Shown: in pieces, positions 10,802-22,688 of the stretch
How the letters are laid out: every line of letters starts with the position of its first letter
Numbering within the stretch: the stretch's first letter is position 1
Source: Euphorbia lathyris
Taxonomy: Eukaryota > Streptophyta > Magnoliopsida > Malpighiales > Euphorbiaceae
Assembly (NCBI RefSeq): GCF_963576675.1
Contig: NC_088913.1
Coordinates: forward strand, 18,550,001-18,614,000
DNA: 64,000 nucleotides
Direction: 5' to 3'
Translations under genes and position numbers: made by a program
Notes under the pieces: generated by a model
What the model was told of the DNA's origin: nothing
Database searches by the model: none
What the model saw: the letters and a program-made list of their open reading frames with translations, nothing else

Positions 10802-11609
10802 TGATAACAACCCAAATTATTCTTGAATAAGGAATAAGGAAAAATTAATAGAAATAATGGCAAACCATTATTCCTTCTAAAAGAGATATTTATACATGAT
10901 TAATGTGGAATTAATGATAATTAATGCAGGGGAGAATATGCAAATAATGAGGAAAAGGAAGGAGTCTCTAGCATTATGCCACGCCACGTGGACCATGGCG
11001 AGATACGCCATAACGAGATACGCCCGATGAGAGCGAGTAGCGGAGACCCGCCATAGCTCTCAAGGAGAGCGTACATACGTCTTGACGGATCAAAGAATAC
11101 GAAAAGGGATATTCATCTTACTGACAGAATATTATCCCAAGGACCAAAAGGGATATTCACTTTGAGAACGCCGCAAGAAGAACCGGATGGCGGATCTCCA
11201 CGGTTCAGCTCAATGAGATCTGCTGGCGAACCTATGAGGCGAATCTCCTCTTTCACCTGATTCATCACAGTAATGGCTAACCGCCGACTCGGCCATAAAG
11301 ACCATTAATGAGCTATCAATTAGCTAACCGCCAGGTTAAAGGTAACCAGTAACCGCCAGCTTAAAGGTAACCAGTAACCGCCATTAATGGAGCATTAATG
11401 GAGACCTTCTAGTTGCTGAAGGTTACGACTTCCTAGCTATATATAGCCTACATCCCTAGGCTATCAAGGTACACATTCTCACAACCTTTGTCAATTTAGT
11501 TTGCTCTCTTGTTCCTCTATACTGACTTTGGCATCGGAGTGTCCCCGACCGATCCCAACGGCGCCTCACAGGGAAGGGCTTCGATCAAGGATTTTTCCCC
11601 AAGTTATCA
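10802..11609 (+). repeat. LTR 1 of the three-LTR Tat element
   Basis: 808 bp, TGATAAC...GTTATCA. It contains a duplicated AGGTAACCAGTAACCGCC module (about 11339-11383) and a TATA-like CTATATATAG near 11436, upstream of the presumed transcript start. Confidence 0.92.
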
Positions 11610-11611
11610 AT

Positions 11612-11629
11612 TGGTGCGGTGAAAGTGGA
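11612..11629 (+). promoter_or_regulatory. Primer-binding site, tRNA-Phe type
   Basis: TGGTGCGGTGAAAGTGGA lies two bases after LTR 1 and closely matches the complement of the 3' end of plant tRNA-Phe, so that tRNA is the inferred primer for minus-strand synthesis. The element at 40339 has a nearly identical site. Confidence 0.75.
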
Positions 11630-13600
11630 CCTCTAACAAACAGAAGATCACAAAATCTTGATTGTATAGAGTTTCACAAAGAACAAAACAATGGAGTCAA
11701 CAGAATAGAAATCACAATCTCAAACTTTGGCTCAATCAGTACAACAAATCTATCCAAAGATACAATTCTCCATATATTGGTGGGAAAGAGTTTTCTACAT
11801 TGAATCTGGAATTTTATGATGAAAAAGATAAGTTTCCTCCCCTTTCTTATTCCATTTTTAATTAAAGAAAATTGAGATCCCTCACTCTTATAAAGTGTTA
11901 TGAATATCATTACATGTTATTATGATAAATCTAATAAACTGTGAAAGATGAAGTCATAGACACAAATCTTTCATTAAATCTTGCATGCTTACTATGCCCT
12001 CATATTTTTATGCATGACAAGTGTAATATGATATTATCATTGAATTAGTACAAACGCATGTATAAGACCCGTAATCTTGGGATTTACAAAAAAAATCATC
12101 CATTCAATGTGATTTTGTCATTTGATATTAAAATATCATAAAAGGGCTCATGTAATTACATATGGTTTAGATCTGGTCGGTCTTTTGGATGAACATGCAT
12201 ATAACTATTAGAAGAAATTACAAAAAAATCATATTTGGTTTTTCCTTGTACAATTCACCATCTATATATGGCTTTTCTCCTATATAGTACTTTTAATATC
12301 AGAAATTCATATTTTTGAATATTGTTTTGTCAAACAGTTATTTCATTCCATTTTTTACAAGGATGTGTCTATTCGTATAAAAACTGTTTATTTGACATTG
12401 TTAGAATTTCTGTTACCAACACAAGAGACTTGAAAATATTGAGTCTATTTGTAATTATCCTGTAATTGTCCCTAACTATTAAGGCCATTATGGGCTAATG
12501 AATTACCAAATTGGATAAACAAAACTTTCATGTCCTGAGCTAACTACAAAATAGTGCAAGTGTCGGTTTCGGATCAGAACATTAATTTATGCAAAATTCT
12601 TAGGATATACATGAGAATTCCTTAAAGATTGGAGGATTGTATGTGAAGGTATGTGAGAGTGGATTTTGAGTAATTTTCCTTACACTCCAAATTGGAGGAG
12701 AATCATGGTACATGTATTTTTCTTCCAAAATTACCCTTTCTCTTTTATTTTATTCGTACAAATGAAATGATATAAAAGTAATTTTATATATAACTATATT
12801 ATTAAATCATCACTTACCTTTCTTTAATTACACCTCATTCAAATGAGGCTTTAATGATCTCTGAATGCCATTAATGTATGGATGCACAATATTAATTGCA
12901 AGTAAATAGGAACTATGTAAGATATCTTTCCCAATATAGAATGTCATAACTTTTATAATGTTTAAAATAAATATGCTATCTTGGATATTAATGTGCATTG
13001 AAATACAAAAGGACATTATTCTTAAACCATTCTCATTATGGTTATTTATTAAGAATTCATTATGATATTCATGTGCAGTAGCAATCTTTATGGTTATGAC
13101 CGTTATACGTGATATTATTATTAAAACAAGCACGATTAAAATTCTATTATGAATTTGTTTGACATATAATATTTACTCGGTTTTATCCTTTGACTAAGTT
13201 CATTCTAGAGTCAGGGACCAACGCGAAGGAATTATTAAGTTGATTCCAAGATGAACTAAAAATTCCATAAAGAGAATTGCATCATACATGATATTTGCCA
13301 ACAAGGCAAATGCAAACATTCTTTTGCTATGAAGTATGTTCCATGGATCAAGCCATTGATCCCCAAGCTAAGTGAATATAGCTTTTATGACTTACCACAA
13401 TCTTTTAATAATGGACATAGTATGCCCCACTTCTGGAGTTCTTTCAGTGCTAACCCACATGTACAAGGGAGTTGCTAATACTACAACCAGTGTAAACACT
13501 GATATGAAAAATAAAGGTCAATCCAAAGAAGTGTATATGCAGAGTCACTTCAGAAAAATTCCTTGACTATGTCATTGGCCAAAAAGGAGTTAGAGCAAAT
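11630..13600 (+). other. Decayed AT-rich internal region
   Basis: No gene is recognisable. The expected gag region is missing or replaced by AT-rich sequence unlike the GC-richer parts of the element, which may itself be an unrecognised insertion. Confidence 0.5.
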
Positions 13601-15250
13601 CCAGATAAAATAAAAACCTTGCGAGGAAAAAGGTGAAAAGAGCGCCTAAATAAAAACCTTGTGAGGAAAAAGGTGAAAAGAGCGCCTAAATAAAAGCCAT
13701 GCGAGGAAAAAGGTGAAAAGAGCGCCTAAATGAAAACCCCACAATAGGTGAGAAAGATCCAGAGGTTGAACGGCCGGATCATCATACTAGAAAGGTTGTC
13801 AACAAGCATATCAAGGTATAAAACAATTCCTAGCAGAACCACCCTTGATGAGCATACCAATCTGAAGGGGAGACCTGCATTTGTATCAATCTGTCATGGA
13901 TAAAGATATGTGCACCGTGGTTATTTAAGAAGAAGAAGGTCAGCAGTTCTCCATCTATTATGTTAGCAAAATGTTGAAGGATGCGGAGACAAGATATCAG
14001 AAGTTAGATAAAATGGCTCCCACGGTTGTGACAACACCCATCCGCGTTAAACCATATCTTCAAGCATAACCTCAACATGATCGAGATCAAGATCAAGAAC
14101 CGGCTTCACCATCATGATTCAACATTGAACACACGAATGATGATATTGAAAGGCGAGTGCATGCCGCTCTATATAGACAAGAGAACAATGCAGAAAGGTA
14201 CGCCATCAAGTTAACATGAATTCGCCATTCACAGCACGGATCCTGGGGTACGAAGCGGACATAATGTTTAAAGCTTCCAACTTGCCACAATATAAAAGAA
14301 AAGATTCAATATAAGCGGGACATTACATATCCCGAACCCAAAGGAGGGGAGCATGTAACCGTTGGAAGAAACGCCAAAGCGTACTACAGGTTGGCCACCA
14401 CATTGGTTGGCCACCACACTGAAGCTTGCTGGGAGCTGGCAAACTAGATAGCTTTGTCCAGAATAACAAATAACAAGATGACAAGCAGAAGACATATCCC
14501 AATAATAAATTCAAAAGTGTCATTAATGTCATAGCAGATGGACCAGTGTATCAGCCACCCGTGGAAAAAGCAAAAATATCCGCTCTGGATAAAACATCCC
14601 TCCATTGCTCCTTTTGCAGAAACAGGTCCAGTAATCTGTCCACATGCAGATGCATTGGTAGCAACAATGGCAATTCAAGGATGGGAGATAAAATAAAGCG
14701 AGTAAAGACACGGGCAGTTCTCGCAATGTCATCACCAAAGGTGCATTCGCCAAACTAAAGGTTGATTCTATCCAAATAGAAACAACCATTGTTGACATCA
14801 TTGGAGTGACGGGTCACACTATCCAGACCAAGGGCCAGAGGTTGCAGCCCTAACTTCCATCCGTCGTCTGACAATGTACATTCCCACCAGCAAAGGAGGA
14901 GTAATGATTAGCGGGAACCAAAAGGTGGCTAAAGAGACTTATACTCGGCGTCACTATCAATCCGCCCACAATCCAAAGAGGACGAAGGTGAGAAATATTA
15001 ACTTGTCACTACAGCTTTGGGCGACACAGAAACGCTCCTTATTGCTGATGGAAAGCGGGTGCGGATCGCCAAAGGATTAAAACTTGAGATCAAAGAGGAT
15101 GTTTAAAAAGTTCTCATTGAGTCTGAAAGCGTATTTACATAGGAGAATGAGATCCCCACAGGAGTAAACCCAGATATGATTACTCATAAGTTAAACATCA
15201 TTGAGGATGCGGTTCTAGTTGCTCAGAAAAGGCGGAACCATGGGCCTAAA
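13565..15250 (+). pseudogene. Scrambled remnants of Ty3/gypsy pol
   Basis: Short blocks resemble the intact gag-pol at 40863-46220 but are out of order and full of stops. A DYVIGQKGVRANPDK-like piece (RT end) lies near 13565, a KLDKMAPTVVTT-like piece (RNase H region) near 14005, and a TTIVDIIGVTGHT piece (protease region) near 14780. THKLNIIEDAV followed by QKRRNHGP lies near 15183-15246. The order RT, RNase H, protease differs from the normal protease, RT, RNase H, so the region was rearranged as well as mutated. Confidence 0.6.
13608..13727 (+). repeat. Three tandem 40-bp repeats
   Basis: Units at 13608, 13648 and 13688 share AAATAAAAACCTTGTGAGGA followed by AAAAGGTGAAAAGAGCGCCT, with a few substitutions. 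They immediately follow an RT-like scrap and interrupt what was coding sequence. Confidence 0.9.
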
Positions 15251-15970
15251 AATCAGTATTTTTACATATTCTTATATGTGCATTAAACTGTTATAGTATC
15301 CTATATTTTATAATTTATTCTTTCTCGCCATACTTCTTATATTCATTTGCTTAGCTTTTAATGCTGATATACGCCCAGTGGCTGGCGAATGAAAAGTTCC
15401 ACAGGTGGATCAATTACCTCAAAGATAGGACAATTGATCCTATCACGGGCGGATCCCCTTTCCACAAAGATAAGAAGCACAGACCCTCATGAGCTTTCAA
15501 ATGAGCTCAACTCTCTCCTCAAAGACAGGAAAAGGATTGACCACCATCAAAAGCGGGTTAAAATCGTCTCAAACATGAGATCATTACACCCTCAACTTTC
15601 TCCTCAAAGATAGGAGAACATTCTCATGGGCGGATCCATCTTTAGATGATCACCATTCGAGAAAGAGTTAAAACATTCCTTGGACGCAAGGACTTTACAC
15701 TCTCTCACTCCCTTCCCAAAGAAGGGTTCACAAGTCCTACGGGCGGATCGCTTCACCTCAAAGATAGGTAGCAAGTTGATCCCCTAGGCAGCTTTACTTC
15801 CTCTAGAAGGAATAGAACAGCTTCTAAACCTTCACAAAGGTTCACACATTGGGGTACGGCTAGCCACCTACCCTAAACAATCGGAGAAATCCTAAACCAG
15901 ATTCTAGAAAATTACTTGCTAAAAGATATAATGCATTAGTAAAAATAGTTCTGGAAAGCAAAGGGTTCAT

Positions 15971-16490
15971 CCAAGTAATGAAGCCTCGTCTTCATCTCCA
16001 AATAATGAAGCCTCGTCTTCATCTCCAAATAATGAAGCCTCGTCTTCATCTCCAAGTAATGAAGCCTCATCTTCATCTCCAAGTAATGAAGCCTCGTCTT
16101 CATCTCCAAATAATGAAGCCTCATCTTCATCTCCAAATAATGAAGCCTCGTCTTCATCTCCAAATAATGAAGCCTCGTCTTCATCTCCAAGTAATGAAGC
16201 CTCGTCTTCATCTCCAAGTAATGAAGCCTCATCTTCATCTCCAAGTAATGAAGCCTCGTCTTCATCTCCAAACAATGAAGCCTCGTCTTTATCCAATCAA
16301 TGAAGCCTCGTCTTCATCCAATCAATGAAGCCTCGTCTTTATCCAAACAATGAAGCCTCGTCTTCATCCAATCAATGAAGCCTCGTCTTCATCCAATCAA
16401 TGAAGCCTCGTCTTCATCCAATCAATGAAGCCTCGTCTTTATCCAAACAATGAAGTCTCGTTTTCATCAAAGTAATGAATCCTCATCTTC
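15971..16490. repeat. Minisatellite with about 20 units of 27 then 25 bp
   Basis: The unit is ATGAAGCCTCGTCTTCATCTCCAAATA or close variants, repeated about 12 times at 27 bp (15978-16280) and then in a shortened 25-bp form ending CATCCAATCA. The 27-bp part stays open in several frames on both strands, which is a consequence of the period being a multiple of three. The TGAAGCCTCGTCTTCA core is close to a dyad (TGAAG...CTTCA). Confidence 0.95.
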
Positions 16491-16966
16491 ATCATAGAAA
16501 TAACAAAGTCTCGCCTCCACAAAATGCACAAAAGTCCCTAAATGGCTGATCATTCTTACTGATCCCTAAGGGCGGGTCATTCTCCTCAATATGGCAGAAC
16601 TGAAGAAAATAAGTCCCTAAAGGCGAATCATAATCCTATGGGGTAGGAACAAATGGTCCCATAAAGGGCATGTTATTCCTTTCTAAAGGAAATATAACTC
16701 TCAAGAAGCCCCTAGAGGCTAACAATGGATACGGTTGGCCACCTATCCACGAAGAAGCAAAATCCCCTAAAAGCGTATCATATCCATATATGATCCCACA
16801 TAGGGCGGATCTTGTTCATAAGATCCCGCATAAGGAAGCCCCAAAAGGGCATCATGTCCATATATGATCCCCCATCTAGGGCGGGTCCACTTTCCTCCAA
16901 GATAGAAAAATAAAACACCATTTAGACAGCCCTAAAGAGCTTTTTATACCTTTAGGGGGGGCTTCT
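16491..16966 (+). other. 3' internal region with polypurine tract
   Basis: Non-coding sequence rich in GGGCGGATC/GGGCGGGTC words precedes LTR 2. The polypurine tract for plus-strand priming is TTTAGGGGGGG at about 16952-16962, four bases from LTR 2. Confidence 0.6.
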
Positions 16967-17773
16967 GATAACAACCCAAATTATTCTTGAATAAGGAATA
17001 AGGGAAAATTAATAGAAATAATGGCAAACCATTATTCCTTCTAAAAGAGATATTTATACATGATTAATGTGGAATTAATGATAATTAATGCAGGGGAGAA
17101 TATGCAAATAATGAGGAAAAGGAAGGAGTCTCTAGCATTATGCCACGCCACATGGACCATGGCGAGATACGCCATAACGAGATACGCCCGATGAGAGCAA
17201 GTAGCGGAGACCCCCCATAGCTCTCAAGGAGAGCGTACATACGCCTTGACGGATCAAAGAATACAAAAAGGGATATTCATCTTACTGACAGAATATTATC
17301 CCAAGGACCAAAAGGGATATTCACCTTGAGAACGCCGTAAGAAGAACCGGATGGCGGATCTCCACGGTTCAGCTCAGTGAGATCCGCTGGCGAACCTATG
17401 AGGCGAATCTCCTCTTTCACCTGATTCATCACAGTAATGGCTAACCGCTGACTCGGCCATAAAGACCATTAATGAGCTATCAATTAGCTAACCGCCAGGT
17501 TAAAGGTAACCAGTAACCGCCAGCTTAAAGGTAACCAGTAACCGCCATTAATGGAGCATTAATGAAGACCTTCTAGTTGCTGAAGGTTACGACTTCCTAG
17601 CTATATATAGCCTACATCCCTAGGCTATCAAGGTACACATTCTCACAACCTTTGTCAATTCAGTTTGCTCTCTTGTTCCTCTATACTGACTTTGGCATCG
17701 GAGTGTCCCCGGCCGATCCCAACGGCGCCTCACAGGGAAGGGCTCCGATCAAGGATTTTTCCCCAAGTTATCA
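16967..17773 (+). repeat. LTR 2 of the three-LTR Tat element
   Basis: 807 bp, with the same ends as LTR 1 and about 98% identical by eye. It follows the polypurine tract and is separated from LTR 3 by only ATTTC (17774-17778). Confidence 0.92.
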
Positions 17774-17778
17774 ATTTC

Positions 17779-18586
17779 TGATAACAACCCAAATTATTCT
17801 TGAATAAGGAATAAGGGAAAATTAATAGAAATAATGGCAAACCATTATTCCTTCTAAAAGAGATATTTATACATGATTAATGTGGAATTAATGATAATTA
17901 ATGCAGGGGAGAATATGCAAATAATGAGGAAAATGAAGGAGTCTCTAGCATTATGCCATGCCACGTGGACCATGGCGAGATACGCCATAACGAGATACGC
18001 CCGATGAGAGCGAGTAGCGGAGACCCGCCATAGCTCTCAAGGAGAGCGTACATACGCCTTGACGGATCAAAGAATACGAAAAGGGATATTCATATTACTG
18101 ACAGAATATTATCCCAAGGACCAAAAGGGATATTCACCTTGAGAACGCCGCAAGAAGAACCGGATGACGGATCTCCACGGTTCAGCTCAGTGAGATCCGC
18201 TGGCGAACCTATGAGGCGAATCTCCTCTTTCACTTGATTCATCACAGTAATGGCTAACCGCCGACTCGGCCATAAAGACCATTAATGAGCTATCAATTAG
18301 CTAACCGCCAGGTTAAAGGTAACCAGTAACCGCCAGCTTAAAGGTAACCAGTAACCGCCATTAATGGAGCATTAATGGAGACCTTCTAGTTGCTGAAGGT
18401 TACGACTTCCTAGCTATATATAGCCTACATCCCTAGGCTATCAAGGTACACATTCTCACAACCTTTGTCAATTCAGTTTGCTCTCTTGTTCCTCTATACT
18501 GACTTTGGCATCGGAGTGTCCCCGGCCGATCCCAATGGCACCTCATAGGGAAGGGTTCCGATCAAGGATTTTTCCCCAAGTTATCA
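17779..18586 (+). repeat. LTR 3 of the three-LTR Tat element
   Basis: 808 bp, TGATAAC...GTTATCA. It ends directly at the right TSD GAAGG. The junction ATTTC before it looks like the first bases of an internal region (AT of ATTGG) fused to the last bases before an LTR (TTC), i.e. a second internal domain was deleted. Confidence 0.92.
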
Positions 18587-18591
18587 GAAGG

Positions 18592-18793
18592 CGAAATAAA
18601 AAATGCGCTCACGTGTCAGATGACGTTACGGTTACAGTATGCTGTCATCCCAAAAGAACACGATTTTGATGGAAAAGTCACTTAAGCATCAGACGACACT
18701 TCGAATAAATGACTGTCATTGTCGTACGAAAATAAAAAAGCGGCAACCAAAACTTAAAAAAGCGGGGGAGCAAAAACTCTGACTCAGGGAGAG
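18592..18793 (+). other. CACTA 5' subterminal region, continued
   Basis: This continues the CACTA end interrupted at 10801, with repeated words such as CAGATGACG, TGTCATC and CAGACGACAC. Its inverse is present at 28220-28430 in the inner CACTA element. Confidence 0.8.
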
Positions 18794-21741
18794 ACTTAGA
18801 AGAAGATGGGTGCTCAGTAGAGTCAGATGAATTTATGCATTTCGTTCATGATGGAGACAAGCCTTTGTATCCTGGTTGTACTAAATCCACCAAGATGAAT
18901 GGTTTACTACAAACCTTTAATCTGAAAGCTAAACATGGTCTGACCGAGTCTTGTTATACTGACATTTTATTGTTGTTTCACACCCTACTTCCTGATGGGA
19001 ATAAAATGCCAATGTCTGCCAATGAGGCCAAAAAAACTCTTCATGCTTTAGGGATGAAGAGAAGATTGATGCATGTCCTATTGACTGCATTTTGTATAGA
19101 GATGTTAATGAGGGTACTACTCGATGTCCATCATGTAATGTGTCTAGGTGGAAGCTAGGGATAATACAGAGAAGGTAGGGGTAGCTGCTAAGACTTTATG
19201 GTATTTTCCACCAATCCCAAGGTTTAGAAGAATGTTTCAGTCCACAGTTACCGCTAAGGAACTTACTTGGCACTCGACTGGTAGGAAAAATGATGGATTG
19301 ATGAGACATCCAGCTGATTCCCCAACTTGGCAAATGATTGACACTAAGTGGCCAGATTTTGGTAGTGAACCTAGGAACCTTAGGATAAGACTATCTTCAG
19401 ATGGTTTTAACCCATTTGGCAATCTTAGCAGCACCTACTCGTGTTGGCCAGTCATAATGGTTGTTTATAACCTTCCGTCATGGCTATGTATGAAACGAAA
19501 GTACATGATGTTAACTTTGTTAATTTCCGGACCCAAGCAGCCTGGAAATGGTATTGATGTGTACTTGCAGCCTTTAATAGATGACCTACAAGTCTTGTGG
19601 GATGATGGAATTGATCGGGTGTATGATGCAGTGAGAGGAGAATACTTTAGGTTGAGATGGGTCTTTTTGTGGACTATTAACGATTTTCCCGCTTATGGGA
19701 ACTTATCAGGGAGCATTGTTAAAGGGTACAATGCATGCCCTATATGCATTGACCAGACCAAACCGATAAGGTTGAAGTATTCTAGAAAGATGGCTTGTAT
19801 AAGGACTCGTAGGTGGACTGCAAGAAACCATCCTTATAGGAAGCAAGCTTCTGCTTTTGATAATACTGTAGAAAAGGATGATCCTCCTAAACCATTAACT
19901 GGGGAGGAGTTATATGAAAGAGTTCAATGCTTGCCCAAAGCTAATGGGAAGGGTGAGAAATCTGTTCCGTATAAGGGTGACCCTGAGTCTAGACCATGTT
20001 GGAAGAAGAAGTCTGTATTCTACGAACTAGAATATTGGAAATTCCTTCCAGTCAGGCATAATCTAGATGTAATGCATATTGAAAAGAAATGTTGTGAGTC
20101 TATTCTTGGGACACTATTGAACATACCGGGTAAAACAAAGGATGGAGTTGCAGCTAGAAATGATATGATTGATATGGGGATCCGTATTGACTTGAAACCC
20201 ACATCTGGTGACAAGAGAGACAAGTTGCCTATGAGTCAGATCAACTTGTATGCGGAAGAATGAAAGATTGTCTACAATTCATTTTTCAATATGAAGACTC
20301 CATCTCGCTTTTCATCTAATGTACGAAACCTTGTTTCGTTAAAAGATTCCAGAATTGGTAATTTAAAGTCTCATGATTGCCATGTTATAATGCAATTGGT
20401 AATGCCCATTGCACTGCGTTCAGTGTTGGACAAACCTGTTAGAATTGCCATCATTCGATTCTGCTTATTCTTTAAATCTGTTTGCACTAAAGTAATCGAC
20501 ATATCAGTCCTTCACAAAATCCAAAGTGAGCTGTAAATACCCTCTGTTTGCTTGAAAAGTTTTTCCCACCCTCTTTCTTTGACATAATGATTCACTTAAC
20601 CCTACACCTTGTAAGAGAAGTCGAGTTGTGCGGTCCGGTATTTTATAGATGGATGTACCCCTTTGAGAGGTATATGAAAGTGTTTAAAGGAATGGTTCAT
20701 AATCGACAATTTCCTGAGGGTTGCATTGCGGAGTGCTACATTGTTGAAGAAGCCGTAGAATTTGTTCAAGAGCATATGAGTAATGGAGATGTTGCAACTG
20801 TGGGGCTTCCTAGAAGGAACGTGAAGGGACTAGTAAATGGATGCAAGTCTTTATCTGCCTCTACAATTGTACAGGTGGACTCAGAACAACTGCATAAGGC
20901 TCATTTCACAGTTTTGCAAAACTGTGAAGATGTACAACCTTATTTTCTGTAAGTACTATCGTGTATACCATGTGATTTTGCTTTATTTTTTTTTGTTTGT
21001 AGAATAAGTAATTATTTCTTATCTATGAAATATGTATGAATTGCAGGGAGCATATGAAGTTCTTAGAGTTGAGTTATCCCGGCCAAAAAAAAGAATCCTA
21101 AGTGGATGAGGGATAGACAAAACAAGACATTTCCCGATTGGCTTAAAAACAGGGTAATTTTTACATGAATTCATTTGTCAGGGTAATTATGCATATCCGG
21201 TTGAAGTAATGGGTTGTTGTGTACTAACTATAAATGATTTCATTTGTCAGGTTTCAAATGAAATAAGAGTTGACAAGTCTGCCGTTTCAGAGACCTTGAG
21301 GTGGCTTGCTTCTGAACCGAATAGTCACATTCCTACATATCAGGGTTATCATATCAATGGCGTTGATTTCAACACAAAAGCACGGGACGTTACCAGATCA
21401 GTTCAAAACAGTGGTGTCTTCTTAGTTGCTGATGCTATGCAGTTTGCAAAGGATAAAAGGCCTAAGACTATGGACATGAATTTTTATGGCCGTATCAGTG
21501 AGATTTGGGAGGTGGACTACTACCACTTTAGGATTCCAGTATTCTTGTGTGATTGGGTTGAGTCAGCTAGAGGGGTGAAAGTAGACGATCTAGGCTTTAC
21601 TTTGGTCAAACTAGATAGAATTGGTCATTTGAACGATCCATTCGTGCTGGCTACCCATGTAAAGCAAATATTTTACATTGAGGACCCCTTGGATCCTGAA
21701 TGGTCGATTGTCGTGACGTGCCCAGATAAATATTTCAAATG
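18794..21741 (+). pseudogene. CACTA transposase (TnpD / tnp2 type), 5' and central part, broken
   Basis: The protein is the catalytic transposase of En/Spm elements (Transposase_21 family, followed by the two C-terminal plant domains usually found with it). Recognisable blocks are DACPIDCILYRD and CPSCNVSRWK (19068-19150), LWYFPPIPRFRRMF (19197), SDGFNPFG (19397), LLISGPKQPGNGIDVYLQPL (19515), HNLDVMHIEK (20060), SLKDSRIGNLKSHDCHVIMQ (20336) and RWMYPFERYMKVFKG (20650). The last exons are 21047-21153 and 21251-21741. Lesions are frameshifts near 19050 and 19150, TGA at 20261, TAA at 20534 with a frameshift, an A-run indel near 21088, and the CACTA insertion after 21741. The N-terminal DNA-binding part is not visible. 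Confidence 0.9.
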
Positions 21742-22688
21742 CACTAGGCCAAAACCCTCTTCAGATGACGGTTAAAAACCGTCATCCCGCACGATATAAA
21801 TCTGTCACAAGGCTCGCTGCCGACGGTCACATTCTGTCATCCGTAATAGCCTCACATGACAGCGATCAAATAGTGACCTGTCATCTGACCACTAATTATA
21901 TGACGGTTTATCTAATAACAATTGTCACCGAATATATGTTCTCATGACACCATTTTTTAAATAATCTTTCAAAATATTAAGTTAAAATGGAGGTGTTATG
22001 TTAATGTTATGACAGTTTTTGTTTTCTCGACTGTCATCATAACGTAATTCACATGATATAATTTGTATTAAATTCTGTCATTGGAACGTAATTAGTATGA
22101 CAGTTTGTTATCAGTTCTGTATCGTTAGATAGAAAGTAAGATGACATTTTCTTATAAGAATTTTGTCATTGTTTTTTTTTTGGTTTTTACCTCTTCCATG
22201 AACCTGTATATATAACCAAAGTAGATTGAAAATAATATGAAAATAACCTTTATATATAACAATAAACTTGTACATATGTGAAGATCACAATCCTAACTAA
22301 AGGTTTCTCATTACAAAACTAACATTTAACTATATAAGAAGCCTAAACACCTAAACCTTGAATCTCCTGACTTGTTATGCCCATTCTTTGCATGTTTCTT
22401 TCCATCCCTTTACTCCTTGCAACATAAAATACACAAGTTAATTGAGTGATGAACTTAATGCCAAGTGCCTCTATTGTGCCACACACTTTAATAGCATAAT
22501 TAGAGCCATTATATGTAATTCATATTGACATAAACTGAGGGTAAAAGAAACAGCTCACTAGAGATGCATGAAATTCTAATAGCACATAATCCATAGTTTA
22601 TTGAAATTAGTCCAATCCGTTCTCAATGCCTAAATTGATACTCTTTTTTAAACGTGAAGCCTATATCGGTGTTATTTTGTACGTGGAG

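Larger units (their letters stand above)
10802..18586 (+). mobile_element. Tat-type Ty3/gypsy element with three LTRs (LTR-internal-LTR-LTR)
   Basis: It is inserted in the 5' subterminal region of the CACTA element with a perfect TSD GAAGG (10797-10801 and 18587-18591). The uninterrupted target can be read at about 57228 in the related CACTA end. LTRs begin TGATAAC and end GTTATCA, like the element at 40339, and the primer site is the same tRNA-Phe type, so I place it in the same lineage. The internal region (11610-16966) is badly decayed: only scraps of reverse transcriptase (near 13565-13610), RNase H (near 14005-14060) and protease-linker sequence (near 14760-15240) can be recognised. LTR1 and LTR2 differ at roughly 15 positions by eye, so it is older than the 40339 element. 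Confidence 0.88.

Noticed and set aside
15936..16328. Several repetitive ORFs of about 110 codons on both strands
   Set aside because: They are by-products of a 27-bp tandem repeat, and the period change to 25 bp ends all of them.
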